Counted from the stretch's first letter, positions 33,614-43,065 are shown. The stretch: DNA of 64,000 nucleotides from GCA-002708315 sp963676635 (GCA_963676635.1 OY781105.1:3286001-3350000), one strand, 5' to 3'. A program made the numbers and translations. Notes: generated by a model not told the origin, from the sequence alone.

Positions 33614-35185
33614 ATGGTTGAGAAAAGTTATAAGAAACAGGTTTATTATCTAATTGGTATAGCAACAGTAATAAGACTGTTTCTGGCATGGTTTACAGAG
33701 TTTGGGAATGATGAAGTCTATTACAGGCTTTATGCAATGTATCCTGATTGGTCTCATTTTGATCATCCTCTGATGGTTGGCATTGTGATGCAGATTACGA
33801 CATTGAATTTGTTTCTTAAGGGCGAATTATTCTTCAGACTATCATCTGTGATTTTTGTTGCTGTTAATACATGGGTAATCTATCGTATCGGCACAAAACT
33901 GAAAGATGAACGTACTGGATTTTACTCAGCAATACTTTATACTACTTCAATTTATGCATCTGTTATTTCTGGTGTATTCATACTTCCTGATGGTCCTCAG
34001 AGTTTCTTCTGGATGTTATCTGTTTATATGTTGGTGATTTCATTGCCTTCATCACCTTATGATAAAAAATCAGGCAGCAGTATGCTATTTGCCGGGTTGT
34101 TCATTGGTTTGGGAATTCTATCCAAATACACAACAATCTTCCTGTGGGGAGGAGCTGCATTGTATATATTGTTTTTTAATCGTGTCTGGCTGAAATCATG
34201 GAAATTATATGTTGCAATCTTAATTAGTATTACATTATGTATGCCTATTCTTGTGTGGAATATTCAGAATGATTTTATAAGCTTTACTTTTCATTCAGAT
34301 CGTGTAGATATGGTAGGCAGAGCTCTGCGGATGGATTATTTCTTTACTGAACTTATTGGAGAAATACTATACAATAATCCTCTCAATTTTGTTTTTATTA
34401 TATTAGGTCTTGTTTGCCTTTTCAGGAAAAAGATGAATCTCAAAGGACAACAAGGTACTGTAATACTCTTCTTAGGTCTTCCTCTAATTATTACATTCTT
34501 AGTTTTTTCTCTCACCAGAAGTACGCTTCCACACTGGACTGCCCCCGGATACACTACGCTAATCCCAATAGGCGCTGTCTTTATCGCCTCAAGGCAAAAG
34601 AATCTAAAACGGCTGTTGCCTGTTTCTTTAGTAATTACGCTTTTGGTGATGGTTACCTTTCTTATTGCTGCGTTGTTTCAGATTAACTATGGTATCATTA
34701 AAATAGATAATACAACAGAATATCATCGTATCGGTAAAAACGATCCAACTCTTGATATGTTTGGTTACAGGCAGCTTGGAGATAAGTTTCATGAGATACG
34801 CAGCAGGGACATCAAATCTGGTGAGATGCCTGCCGATGCAGTTATTGTTGGCGATAACTGGTTTCCATTGGCAAATTATGATTACTACATAGCTTCACAG
34901 GAAGGGATGCATACTGTTGCAATCGGAAAGTTAGACCGTATTCATAAATATGCATGGATTAACAGGATAGAAGGGATGCCTTATTTGGGAATGGATGCAT
35001 GGTACATTACTGACAGTCGCGAATATGATTATCCTGATAAGGTGTTTAACAGACTGTTTGAAAAAGTTATACCCGCCGACACCATCAACCTTTACAGAGG
35101 CGGAGAGGTAGCCAAGCGGGCATTTGTCTTTAGAATGAAGAATCTTCAGGAATTACCTGCTGATGTTCTTGAAAGAAACAAGTGA
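33614..35185 (+). CDS. GT39-family (ArnT/PMT-like) membrane glycosyltransferase
   Basis: A 523-residue inner-membrane protein with about 10-11 helices. The first periplasmic loop contains F-G-N-D-E-V-Y-Y, the acidic D-E catalytic site of GT-C fold family 39 enzymes, then H-F-D-H-P-L-M-V-G. A soluble C-terminal part (about residues 370-523) follows the last helices. It transfers a sugar from a polyprenyl-phosphate donor to a lipid or protein acceptor on the periplasmic side; neither partner can be inferred. It stands alone, divergent from the sigma-54 regulator and convergent with fumC. Confidence 0.85.
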   Translation: MVEKSYKKQVYYLIGIATVIRLFLAWFTEFGNDEVYYRLYAMYPDWSHFDHPLMVGIVMQITTLNLFLKGELFFRLSSVIFVAVNTWVIYRIGTKLKDERTGFYSAILYTTSIYASVISGVFILPDGPQSFFWMLSVYMLVISLPSSPYDKKSGSSMLFAGLFIGLGILSKYTTIFLWGGAALYILFFNRVWLKSWKLYVAILISITLCMPILVWNIQNDFISFTFHSDRVDMVGRALRMDYFFTELIGEILYNNPLNFVFIILGLVCLFRKKMNLKGQQGTVILFLGLPLIITFLVFSLTRSTLPHWTAPGYTTLIPIGAVFIASRQKNLKRLLPVSLVITLLVMVTFLIAALFQINYGIIKIDNTTEYHRIGKNDPTLDMFGYRQLGDKFHEIRSRDIKSGEMPADAVIVGDNWFPLANYDYYIASQEGMHTVAIGKLDRIHKYAWINRIEGMPYLGMDAWYITDSREYDYPDKVFNRLFEKVIPADTINLYRGGEVAKRAFVFRMKNLQELPADVLERNK

Positions 35186-35205
35186 GCAGATAATTCCGTA
35201 AAGTT

Positions 35206-36591
35206 TTAAATCATTTTTGAAGGATCCACGAGTTCGGTGAATTCATCTTCTGTTAAAAATCCTAGTTCAAGAGTAGCTTCCCTAAGGGTTGTCCCTTCTG
35301 CATGAGCCTTTTTTGCAATCTTTGCTGCTTTTTCATACCCAATATGAGTATTCAGTGCTGTTACAAGCATCAATGAGTTTTCCAGATTACTTTTTACATT
35401 TTTAGCATTAGCTTCAATGCCAACTACAGCATTTTTTGTAAATGAAACGCATGCATCACCTAATAATCGTGCTGACTGTAGTAGGTTAGCAATCATAACC
35501 GGTTTAAACACATTAAGCTGAAAATGACCCTGCATACCTCCAACACTGATAGTAACATCGTTACCAATTACTTGCGAGCACACCATTGTAAGCGCTTCGT
35601 TCTGTGTTGGATTGACTTTGCCTGGCATAATTGATGATCCGGGCTCATTGGCAGGAAGATTTACTTCACCAATGCTGCAACGTGGACCTGAAGCCAGTAA
35701 TCTTATGTTGTTACCAATATGCATCAGGCTTACGGCTAATTGCTTAAGAGCCCCTGATGTCTCTACAATAGCATCATGTGCTGATAATGCTTCGAATTTA
35801 TTACGAGCACTCACAAATGGTAGTCCGGTTAGTTTAGAGATGTTTTTTGCAACCAGATCAGCATAACCAACAGGAGTGTTTAGTCCTGTTCCGACAGCTG
35901 TTCCTCCCAGAGCGAGCTCAGATAGATGCTTAAGAGTATTTGAGAGAGCAGTCAGACCGAAATCCAATTGAGTTACATAACCAGAAAATTCTTGTCCAAG
36001 TGTGAGAGGTGTTGCATCCATAAGGTGCGTACGTCCTGTTTTAACAACATCCATCATAACTTCAGCCTTTTGGGCTAGGGCATCTCGCAGCATCTCAACA
36101 CTAGGGATAGTGTTTTCAATAATCAGCTTATATGCTGCAATATGCATTGCTGTCGGGAATGTGTCGTTGGATGATTGTGATTTGTTTACATCATCATTGG
36201 GGTGTAACGTTTTCTTTTCATCATCAAGTGAGCCCCCTGATATTACATGTCCGCGGTTAGCGATAACTTCATTCATATTCATATTCGACTGAGTACCTGA
36301 TCCCGTTTGCCAAATAACAAGAGGGAAATTACCATCAAGTTTGCCCTCTAGTATTTCATTAGCAGCTTTACTTATCAGCTCAGCTTTCTTTACATCTAAT
36401 ACGCCAAGTTCAGAGTTAGTAATGGCGGCAGCTTTTTTAAGATAGGCAAATGCTTCAATTATCTCTTTTGGCATTGAAGCTTCAGGACCTATTTTAAAAT
36501 TCATCTTTGAGCGTTGTGTTTGTGCACCCCAGTATCGGTCTGCAGGTACCTGAACTTCGCCCATTGTGTCATGTTCTATACGGTATTTCAT
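35206..36591 (-). CDS. fumC: Class II fumarate hydratase
   Basis: A 461-residue cytoplasmic fumarase converting fumarate to malate in the TCA cycle. The aspartase/fumarase signature G-S-S-I-M-P-G-K-V-N-P-T-Q is present. So are substrate-binding T-G-S-G-T-Q-S-N-M-N near residue 96, S-Q-S-S-N-D-T-F-P-T and the catalytic His region K-T-G-R-T-H-L-M-D-A. Length matches FumC (~465). Aspartase is related, but the overall sequence and length favour fumarase. It lies upstream of an ArsC-like gene on the same strand with a 37-bp gap. Confidence 0.93.
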   Translation of the reverse strand: MKYRIEHDTMGEVQVPADRYWGAQTQRSKMNFKIGPEASMPKEIIEAFAYLKKAAAITNSELGVLDVKKAELISKAANEILEGKLDGNFPLVIWQTGSGTQSNMNMNEVIANRGHVISGGSLDDEKKTLHPNDDVNKSQSSNDTFPTAMHIAAYKLIIENTIPSVEMLRDALAQKAEVMMDVVKTGRTHLMDATPLTLGQEFSGYVTQLDFGLTALSNTLKHLSELALGGTAVGTGLNTPVGYADLVAKNISKLTGLPFVSARNKFEALSAHDAIVETSGALKQLAVSLMHIGNNIRLLASGPRCSIGEVNLPANEPGSSIMPGKVNPTQNEALTMVCSQVIGNDVTISVGGMQGHFQLNVFKPVMIANLLQSARLLGDACVSFTKNAVVGIEANAKNVKSNLENSLMLVTALNTHIGYEKAAKIAKKAHAEGTTLREATLELGFLTEDEFTELVDPSKMI

Positions 36592-36628
36592 CTGTATATA
36601 TTTTATTGGTCAAATTATATTCAAATTA

Positions 36629-36970
36629 TTAAAATAAAACGCTGAGGTTTTCAGCAGGATCACCCCAAACAGCTTTTGGCCCTTTTACTACAATCGGACG
36701 TTTGATAAGCTTTGGGTTGTCAATCATTATTTTTATCCATTCATCATCAGTAAAGTTTTTTCCTTTGAAATCAGATTTATAGATAGCTTCTTGGGTACGG
36801 ATCATTTCAGTTGGTGAGGCATTTAGTCTTATCAGTAAGTCTTTAAGTTCACTGAATGCAATTGGATTTTTAAGATATTCGACTATTTCAAAGTCGTTAG
36901 TATGTTCTTTAACGTAGGCCAATCCCGCTCTTGATTTCTTACATCTGGGATTGTGATAGATTTTTATCAT
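36629..36970 (-). CDS. arsC: ArsC-family protein (arsenate reductase-like)
   Basis: A 113-residue thioredoxin-like protein of the ArsC/YffB/Spx family. It has Y-H-N-P-R-C10-K-K-S13 with the active Cys in a C-x-x-S site, and L-I-K-R-P-I-V-V near residue 88 with the conserved R-P. Length and the I-Y-H-N-P-R-C start fit the glutaredoxin-dependent arsenate reductase class. No other ars genes are nearby, so a general redox role is just as plausible. It precedes fumC on the same strand and follows the etfBA terminator. Confidence 0.85.
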   Translation of the reverse strand: MIKIYHNPRCKKSRAGLAYVKEHTNDFEIVEYLKNPIAFSELKDLLIRLNASPTEMIRTQEAIYKSDFKGKNFTDDEWIKIMIDNPKLIKRPIVVKGPKAVWGDPAENLSVLF

Positions 36971-37006
36971 AGCAATTATTTTGATTAATTGCCAAATTTA
37001 CAAAAT

Positions 37007-37033
37007 AAAACCGACTGTTTTGCAGTCGGTTTT
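37007..37033 (-). terminator. Terminator of the etfBA operon
   Basis: AAAACCGACTG (37007-37017) and CAGTCGGTTTT (37023-37033) form a perfect 11-bp stem with a 5-nt loop, followed on the minus strand by TTTTATTTT. It lies about 20 bp beyond the etfA stop. Confidence 0.9.
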
Positions 37034-37041
37034 ATGAGTTT

Positions 37042-37062
37042 ACGGTTTGAAGTTTAAAGTTC
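37042..37062. repeat. Heptanucleotide tandem repeat at the etfA 3' end
   Basis: On the minus strand GAACTTT, AAACTTC, AAACCGT are three consecutive 7-mers. The etfA stop codon lies inside the first junction. Same family as the repeats at 17396-17423 and 54014-54048. Confidence 0.6.
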
Positions 37063-38016
37063 TTTTACAGCTTCTATGAATTGTGGTATGACTTTGTTTA
37101 CGTCTCCAACAATTCCATAATCAGCAGCTTCAAAGATAGGAGCTTCAGCATCTTTGTTGATTGCTACAATTACTTTAGATGAGCTAACACCACCCAGATG
37201 TTGTATTGCACCTGAGATACCGAAAGCAAAATAAAGATTAGGAGCAATAATTTTACCTGTTTGTCCGACATGTTCGTTATGTGAACGCCATCCTTCATCA
37301 CTTACCGGACGTGAGCATGCCAAACCAGCACCTAATTCTTCAGCAAGCTCTTCGAGTCCACCCCAATTATCAGGACTTTTCATCCCACGACCACCTGAAA
37401 CAACAACTTCAGCATCTGTAAGCAGAACTTTACCTGTTACCTTGTTGGTTTCTTTAACAGTAGTTGCAAAGTCAGCGTCAGCAACACCATGATTAAAATC
37501 TTCAATTACTGCGCTATTATCTGTTTCAACCAATTCATACGAGTTTTGTGCGAAGGTGAGTACCTTTTTAGCAGCTGTTATCTTAACATTTGCAAAAGCT
37601 TTACCTGTAAATACCTTTTTCTTTACAATAAAAGGATCTGTTGAAGATGGTAATGCGCTAACGCCCGAAACCATTCCTGCGTCAAGCATAACACTGACGC
37701 GTGGGGCGATGGCTTTTCCAACATTATTATGAGAAAAGATAACAATATCAGCTGCTTCACTCTCAGCAGCAGCAGCAACAGCCTTAGCAGTTGCTTTGTT
37801 ATCTATTGACTTGAATTTGTCATCTGCAACATTTATTACCTTTGTTGCACCATAATTTCCAAGCTTCTTTAATTCTTCCTGATCAACATTACCCAACGAC
37901 AGGGCAGTTACTGTTGATCCTGTTTCTTTTGCTACTGCAGATGCATAAGAGACAAGCTCAAAGCTAAGTTTCTTGAATTTACCATCCCAGTTTTCTGTAT
38001 ATACTAAAATTGACAT
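37054..38016 (-). CDS. etfA: Electron transfer flavoprotein alpha subunit
   Basis: A 320-residue ETF alpha subunit. The C-terminal FAD-binding domain is clear: G-G-R-G-M-K-S near residue 207, S-R-P-V-S-D-E-G-W, G-Q-T-G-K-I-I-A-P-N-L-Y and A-I-N-K-D-A-E-A-P-I-F. With EtfB it carries electrons between acyl-CoA dehydrogenases and the respiratory chain. It starts 44 bp after etfB in a two-gene operon, and an acyl-CoA dehydrogenase gene lies 2 kb away on the same strand. Stop codon lies in a heptamer repeat; a strong terminator follows. Confidence 0.95.
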   Translation of the reverse strand: MSILVYTENWDGKFKKLSFELVSYASAVAKETGSTVTALSLGNVDQEELKKLGNYGATKVINVADDKFKSIDNKATAKAVAAAAESEAADIVIFSHNNVGKAIAPRVSVMLDAGMVSGVSALPSSTDPFIVKKKVFTGKAFANVKITAAKKVLTFAQNSYELVETDNSAVIEDFNHGVADADFATTVKETNKVTGKVLLTDAEVVVSGGRGMKSPDNWGGLEELAEELGAGLACSRPVSDEGWRSHNEHVGQTGKIIAPNLYFAFGISGAIQHLGGVSSSKVIVAINKDAEAPIFEAADYGIVGDVNKVIPQFIEAVKEL

Positions 38017-38060
38017 GTTTTTAATTTTTAGTTGTTCTATTGTTCAGTAAATCCATCGAT

Positions 38061-38798
38061 TTAAAGAACCTTAGCTTCTTCGTGCAACAATCTGATAATT
38101 TCTTTTGCATTATCTTCTTCAACCATTTTGCATGCAGCCTTTGGTTCTGGAAGTTCAAAGTTTATAAATTCTGTTTTCTCTTCTGCGTTAACAGGAGCAA
38201 CAACGTTAAGAGGTTTTTTACGGGCCATCATAATGCCACGCATTGCCGGAATACGAGGTTCTTTGGCGATACCTTTCTGTACAATAGCAACAAGTGGTCC
38301 ATTAATTTCCAGTACCTGTGATCCACCATCGATTTCGCGGTTAATTACAATATTATCTCCTTCAAGTGAGATGCCTGAAACAGCAGATACAGAATTTATT
38401 CCCAAAATCTCAGCAAGCATACCTCCAACAGCATTGCCGTTATAGTCGGATGCTTCAATACCTGATAAGATTAAATCATAATCTTTTGCAATTTCTGCAA
38501 GTTGTTTTGCAACATAATAAGCATCTTTTGCAGTGGTATCAACCCTGATTGCATCATCAGCACCTACAGCCAGAGCTTTACGTAGTGTGGGTTCAGTAGT
38601 TTTTTCGCCAACATTGGCAACAGTAATTTTATCTACACCGCCAGCCTCTTTAAGTTCCATGGCGCGTGTTAAAGCAAGCTCATCCCAGGGATTAATAATC
38701 CACTGTACACCTGCAGCATCAAAAGCAGTATTGTCGCCCGTAAACCTAATCTTTGTTGTTGTATCGGGAACATTACTAATTAAAACAAGTATTTTCAT
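38061..38798 (-). CDS. etfB: Electron transfer flavoprotein beta subunit
   Basis: A 245-residue ETF beta subunit with the AMP/FAD-site motifs V-G-A-D-D-A-I-R-V and S-G-I-E-A-S-D-Y-N-G-N-A-V-G-G, then A-E-I-L-G, and R-E-I-D-G-G-S-Q. It is the first gene of the etfBA operon. The group is the ordinary beta-oxidation type; I see no evidence of the bifurcating FixB/Bcd arrangement because no butyryl-CoA dehydrogenase is fused or adjacent in the operon. Confidence 0.95.
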   Translation of the reverse strand: MKILVLISNVPDTTTKIRFTGDNTAFDAAGVQWIINPWDELALTRAMELKEAGGVDKITVANVGEKTTEPTLRKALAVGADDAIRVDTTAKDAYYVAKQLAEIAKDYDLILSGIEASDYNGNAVGGMLAEILGINSVSAVSGISLEGDNIVINREIDGGSQVLEINGPLVAIVQKGIAKEPRIPAMRGIMMARKKPLNVVAPVNAEEKTEFINFELPEPKAACKMVEEDNAKEIIRLLHEEAKVL

Positions 38799-39003
38799 AC
38801 GCTCAATTTTTATTTCTGATAATATTTTTGCCTATCAGTTATTTAGTTATCTTATTGATCGAAATAAGAGAGGCAAATTTCGTAAAAAAAATAATACGTC
38901 AAAGTTATTATAATTATAGGTGTATGAAGTTACTTTAATTTCTCTGATTCTTAAGCTTTACAGAAAATTAATTTAATGTTATTATTCTGTAAGGCAGATG
39001 AAG

Positions 39004-39011
39004 TATATTTG
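39004..39011 (+). promoter_or_regulatory. -7 box of the metallophosphoesterase gene
   Basis: TATATTTG is a perfect TAnnTTTG match only 8 bp before the ATG at 39020 and 17 bp before the ATG at 39029. This favours the second ATG and a very short leader. Confidence 0.45.
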
Positions 39012-39028
39012 AAGCAAAAATGATATTC

Positions 39029-39967
39029 ATGAAAAAATATGTAGTACTTCCTTTTGTTATTAGTTTATTGTTCTTTGCTTTTACAGGATGTGGGGAATCT
39101 CCGGAAAAAGAATCAGCTAAAACAGCAGGTCCTGAATTTACTTTTGCTTTTTTAACAGATATTCATGTGCAACCAGAAAGACACTCTGAAGAGGGATTCA
39201 AAAAAGCTATTGATAAAGTTAATGAACTGAATCCTGATTTTGTTGTTACAGGAGGTGATCTTATTATGGATGCTTTGGGGCAAAATTATTCTCGTGCCGA
39301 CTCCTTATATAATATATACGACAGTTTGCAACAATTTTTCACGATGCCGGTGTATAATACAATGGGAAATCATGAGGTTTTCGGACTTTATGAAAAAAGT
39401 GGTGTTAGTCCTGATCATAAAGAATATGGTAAGAACCTTTTTGAACATAGATTTGGAAAAAGATATTATTCATTTGATAAAGATAACTGGCATTTTATGA
39501 TTCTGGATGTGATAGGATTTACACCGGAAAGAAGATATATTGGCAAAGTAGATTCTGTTCAGATGGAATGGATAAAAAAAGATCTTGCAGATGTTGACAG
39601 TACTAAGAATATTATTGTAAGTATTCATATTCCGCTTGTTACAACTTTTCTTCAACATTACTATAATCCTTTGGAACCAAACACTGAAGGTGTAATTGTA
39701 ACAAATGCCAATGAAGTTCTTGAACTTTTTAATGGTAAGAATTTAAAGCTGGTTTTGCAAGGGCATACACATATCCTTGAAGATGTTTTCATCGATGGTA
39801 TTCATTTTGTGACCGGAGGTTCCGTGGCAGCACGTTGGTGGACAGGATCTAACCTTGGTACGGAGGAAGGGTTTTTGTTTTTAAAGGTATGGAAAGATCA
39901 CTTCACATGGGAATATATAGATTACGGATGGGAAGTGTCTCCTGAAGATAAGATTACTAAATATTGA
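39029..39967 (+). CDS. Calcineurin-like metallophosphoesterase lipoprotein
   Basis: From the ATG at 39029 this is 312 residues; an in-frame ATG at 39020 is less likely given the signal-peptide start M-K-K-Y-V-V-L and the nearby promoter. The lipobox is A-F-T-G-C. All metallophosphoesterase motifs are present: T-D-I-H (D-x-H), G-G-D-L, G-N-H-E, S-I-H-I-P and G-H-T-H. It is predicted to be a periplasmic or outer-membrane-anchored phosphodiesterase; substrate unknown. It is convergent with the acyl-CoA dehydrogenase gene, separated by a long inverted repeat. Confidence 0.88.
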   Translation: MKKYVVLPFVISLLFFAFTGCGESPEKESAKTAGPEFTFAFLTDIHVQPERHSEEGFKKAIDKVNELNPDFVVTGGDLIMDALGQNYSRADSLYNIYDSLQQFFTMPVYNTMGNHEVFGLYEKSGVSPDHKEYGKNLFEHRFGKRYYSFDKDNWHFMILDVIGFTPERRYIGKVDSVQMEWIKKDLADVDSTKNIIVSIHIPLVTTFLQHYYNPLEPNTEGVIVTNANEVLELFNGKNLKLVLQGHTHILEDVFIDGIHFVTGGSVAARWWTGSNLGTEEGFLFLKVWKDHFTWEYIDYGWEVSPEDKITKY

Positions 39968-39974
39968 TTATATA

Positions 39975-40022
39975 CCTGCATTATTCATTATGGGAATATA
40001 ATTAACAAATGAATAATGCAGG
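39975..40022. terminator. 15-bp inverted repeat between convergent genes
   Basis: CCTGCATTATTCATT (39975-39989) and AATGAATAATGCAGG (40008-40022) are perfect inverted copies with an 18-nt loop. They are placed 7 bp and 19 bp from the two stop codons. There is no U-tract, but position suggests a shared bidirectional terminator. Confidence 0.55.
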
Positions 40023-40041
40023 ATATTACTCCTTTTACTTC

Positions 40042-41196
40042 TTATTCTTTATTAAACTTTCTGTCAAGAAATCTGGAAATAATAATTTTCTGCACTTCAG
40101 AAGTTCCTTCATATATCTGTGTGAGTTTTGCTTCACGCATAAGCCTTTCAACGTGATATTCTTTTACATATCCATAACCGCCATGAATTTGAACAGCCTC
40201 TGTTGTTACTTCCATGGCAATATCGGCTGAATACTGTTTCGCCATTGCGCTGGCAATGGCAGTGGGTTTGTTGTTATCTTTTAGCCATGCTGCTTTCAGA
40301 CACAGATTACGTGCGTTTTCAACTTTCACAGCCATATCTGATAATTTAAATGCAAGCGACTGATGATTGATAATCTCTGTTCCGAATGCCTTGCGTTCCT
40401 TGGCATAGGCTATTGCTCTTTCCATTGCTCCTGATGCGATACCCATTGCCTGGGAAGCAATACCAATACGACCTGCTTCCAAAAGTTTCATGGCGAACTT
40501 AAAGCCAAAGCCATCTTCTCCAATACGATTTTCTTTAGGAACTATCACATCGCTAAACATAACTGAGTGCGTATCTGAGCTGCGCATTCCCATTTTGTCC
40601 TCGTGAGGACCAAGTGTAATACCGGGAGACTTAGCATCAACGATAAAAGCATTAATCCCGCGATGTCTTTTTTCAGGATACGTCTGTGCCATTACAATGT
40701 ACGTTGATGCAGTGCTTGCACTTGTGATCCAGTTTTTTGTGCCGTTAATTAAATAATGATCACCTTTGTCTTCAGCTATTGTGTGTTGTTGTGTGGCATC
40801 TGACCCTGCTTCCGGTTCTGATAAAAGAAAAGCTCCAAAACCTTCTCCTGTGGCTGCTGGCACAAGATATTTACGCTTTTGTTCTTCTGTGCCATACTTC
40901 TCAAGACCATAGCATACCAGTGAATTGTTAACAGATAGTATGACACTGATTGATGCGTCAACCTTTGAAAACTCTTCCAGAGCAAGAACGTATGAAATGG
41001 TATCCATTCCGCTTCCCCCATATTCCGGGTCAACCATCATTCCCATAAAACCCAGTTCTGAAAGGTTTTTTATGTGTTGTGTCGGGAAAATTGCTTTTTC
41101 ATCTCTTTCAAGTACGTCCTGTATAAGTTCGCGCTGAGCATAATCACGGGCAGCCTGCTGTATCATGAGCTGCTCCTCGTTAAGTTCAAAGTTCAT
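40042..41196 (-). CDS. Acyl-CoA dehydrogenase
   Basis: A 384-residue protein from the ATG at 41196 (the frame continues to a TTG at 41223, which lies in the promoter). It begins N-F-E-L-N-E-E-Q-L-M-I-Q, typical of short-chain/butyryl-type enzymes. It has FAD-binding F-L-L-S-E-P-E-A-G-S-D-A and K-N-W-I-T-S-A. The catalytic base is in Q-I-Y-E-G-T-S-E-V-Q, and Q-I-H-G-G-Y-G-Y precedes it. It oxidises an acyl-CoA, passing electrons to ETF, encoded 1.2 kb away. Chain length preference is not certain. Confidence 0.92.
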   Translation of the reverse strand: MNFELNEEQLMIQQAARDYAQRELIQDVLERDEKAIFPTQHIKNLSELGFMGMMVDPEYGGSGMDTISYVLALEEFSKVDASISVILSVNNSLVCYGLEKYGTEEQKRKYLVPAATGEGFGAFLLSEPEAGSDATQQHTIAEDKGDHYLINGTKNWITSASTASTYIVMAQTYPEKRHRGINAFIVDAKSPGITLGPHEDKMGMRSSDTHSVMFSDVIVPKENRIGEDGFGFKFAMKLLEAGRIGIASQAMGIASGAMERAIAYAKERKAFGTEIINHQSLAFKLSDMAVKVENARNLCLKAAWLKDNNKPTAIASAMAKQYSADIAMEVTTEAVQIHGGYGYVKEYHVERLMREAKLTQIYEGTSEVQKIIISRFLDRKFNKE

Positions 41197-41220
41197 TTTT
41201 AATAGAATTAGTTTAGAACA

Positions 41221-41228
41221 CAAACTTA
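41221..41228 (-). promoter_or_regulatory. -7 box of the acyl-CoA dehydrogenase gene
   Basis: Minus-strand TAAGTTTG matches TAnnTTTG, 24 bp before the ATG at 41196, and decides against the longer TTG-initiated frame. Confidence 0.5.
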
Positions 41229-41313
41229 AGAAAAAAAATATGCAGTTAAAAGGTATAGAAATGAAATTATTAACTCACCGGATGTCGACCTTTGTCTTTA
41301 ATCCTAATATGCA

Positions 41314-42267
41314 TCATAGTATTGGATAATTTTTAAATGTATTAACAGCGTTGTTGAAATTTTTAATCAGATCATCCATTATACTGGCAACAGGTTTTAT
41401 TTCGTCAATTAAGGCACTTACCTGTCCAATTTCAAGCTCACCTTCGATGATGTCACCTTCGAACATTCCTTTTTTTGCTCTTCCTGTTCCCAGAAGTTCC
41501 TGAAGTCTCTCTCTGTTAGCTCCATTTAAATCTTCAGAATGTATTCTATTAAAGAACTCATTTTTTATAAGCCTTACAGGAACATGTTTTTTCAGAGTAA
41601 GATAAGTATCTCCATCGTTGCTTTTTACTATTTCATTTTTGAAATTGACGTGTGCTGATGATTCTTCAGCAGCAGCGAAAAGACTACCTATTTGCATTCC
41701 TTCTGCACCAAGTACCATAGCGGCCAGCATTGACTGACCTGAACCAATGCCCCCTGCTGCGATAATGGGAATATTAATAATCTTTTTAAGCATTGGTATT
41801 AGTACCATTGTTGTTGTTTCTTCAAAGCCATTATGTCCACCAGCTTCAAAACCTTCGGCAACAATGGCATCTACTCCGGCTGATTGTGCTTTTAATGCGA
41901 ACTTACTATTGGCTACTACATGAACAACAGTGAGTCCGTTTTCCTTGAGTAGCGATGTGTATTTCGCAGGATTACCTGCCGAAGTAAATACAATCTTTAC
42001 TCCTTGCTTAATAACGATATCGATTATTTCATCTGTTTGTGGATATAATAATGGAATATTAACACCGAAAGGTTTATCTGTTGCCTGTTGACATTTAATA
42101 ATGTGTTCTTTAAATGTGTCGGGATGCATACTGCCTGCACCGATAAGCCCTAAGCCGCCTGCGTTACTGACAGCTGCTGCCAATCGCCAGCCACTGCACC
42201 ATATCATTCCGCCCTGAATGATGGGATATTGAATCCCAAATAGTGTATTAATAGTCGTTGCGTTCAT
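41314..42267 (-). CDS. Nitronate monooxygenase / FabK-like FMN TIM-barrel enzyme
   Basis: A 317-residue FMN-dependent TIM-barrel protein of the 2-nitropropane dioxygenase family. It begins L-F-G-I-Q-Y-P-I-I-Q-G-G-M, has V-A-E-G-F-E-A-G-G-H-N-G (conserved active-site His region) and G-G-I-G-S-G-Q-S-M-L-A-A-M-V-L-G-A for FMN phosphate binding. FabK enoyl-ACP reductases share this fold. Without a fatty-acid operon context I favour nitronate monooxygenase. It lies 44 bp downstream of elbB on the same strand. Confidence 0.82.
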   Translation of the reverse strand: MNATTINTLFGIQYPIIQGGMIWCSGWRLAAAVSNAGGLGLIGAGSMHPDTFKEHIIKCQQATDKPFGVNIPLLYPQTDEIIDIVIKQGVKIVFTSAGNPAKYTSLLKENGLTVVHVVANSKFALKAQSAGVDAIVAEGFEAGGHNGFEETTTMVLIPMLKKIINIPIIAAGGIGSGQSMLAAMVLGAEGMQIGSLFAAAEESSAHVNFKNEIVKSNDGDTYLTLKKHVPVRLIKNEFFNRIHSEDLNGANRERLQELLGTGRAKKGMFEGDIIEGELEIGQVSALIDEIKPVASIMDDLIKNFNNAVNTFKNYPIL

Positions 42268-42311
42268 ATTTTTTAATTTGTTGTAAAAATGTTTGAGTAA
42301 AAGCTTTATTA

Positions 42312-42965
42312 TTATTTTTCTAATACTTCTATCATCGCTTTAACAACATTCTCAGCTCCATCGTCAATATCAGCGATAGTTGCTTCGAGCATATAGCAAG
42401 GTGTTGTGAATACAAGTTTATCTTCGTCAACAACAACATCACCATGATCTGTTAAAACATGTGTTGCTCCCATTGCTTCAACAGCTTCGGCAGTGCCTTT
42501 GTCCTGACCAATTGTTACATTTACATCCTTAAGGATTTTGGCGATTATTGCTGGTGAAATGCACAGAGCTCCTATTGGTTTATGTGCTTCTGCCATTGAT
42601 AAGACTGCTTTCTCAAGATCAGGGTTTACGCTGGCATTCGGCCCATCGAATGCTACTGTTGATAAATTCTTGGCAGCACCAAAGCCTCCCGGAATTATCA
42701 ATGCATCATATTCATCAGCGTTAAATTCATTTAATGCTTTAATGTCTCCACGTGCTATTCTTGCTGATTCAACAAGAACATTTCTCTTTTCGCTCATTTC
42801 TTCCCCTGTGATGTGGTTTATAACATGATGTTGTTCTATGTCGGGAGCAAAGCACTGATATTCTGCTCCGTTTCGAACAATAGCAAGCATTGTTAGTGTG
42901 GCTTCATGGATTTCAGCACCATCAAATACACCACATCCCGCTAATATTACTGCAAATTTTTTCAT
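42312..42965 (-). CDS. elbB: ElbB-type DJ-1/PfpI glyoxalase
   Basis: A 217-residue protein of the DJ-1/PfpI superfamily matching ElbB in length and start (F-A-V-I-L-A-G-C-G-V-F-D-G-A-E-I-H-E). The nucleophile elbow is A-L-C-I-S-P-A-I, with supporting I-I-P-G-G-F-G-A-A-K. E. coli ElbB has weak glyoxalase activity and was linked to isoprenoid synthesis. It forms a likely operon with the nitronate monooxygenase gene. Confidence 0.88.
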   Translation of the reverse strand: MKKFAVILAGCGVFDGAEIHEATLTMLAIVRNGAEYQCFAPDIEQHHVINHITGEEMSEKRNVLVESARIARGDIKALNEFNADEYDALIIPGGFGAAKNLSTVAFDGPNASVNPDLEKAVLSMAEAHKPIGALCISPAIIAKILKDVNVTIGQDKGTAEAVEAMGATHVLTDHGDVVVDEDKLVFTTPCYMLEATIADIDDGAENVVKAMIEVLEK

Positions 42966-43065
42966 CTCTGTTTCTTTGAATTATTATTTCTGCTAAATTA
43001 CAAATAAACTATGGACATAATAATTTGATTTCGTTTTCAAATGCTGAATTTAGTATCTTTACACT

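Noticed and set aside
33456..33689. 77-codon minus-strand reading frame between the regulator and GT39 genes
   Set aside because: It overlaps the GT39 start and its promoter and has no recognisable protein features.
37054..41196. Electron-bifurcating EtfAB-butyryl-CoA dehydrogenase complex
   Set aside because: The dehydrogenase is not in the etf operon (a divergent gene lies between) and no bifurcation-specific feature can be seen.
41197..41223. TTG start of the acyl-CoA dehydrogenase at 41223
   Set aside because: It overlaps a perfect -7 box, and the family start N-F-E-L-N-E-E-Q follows the ATG at 41196.
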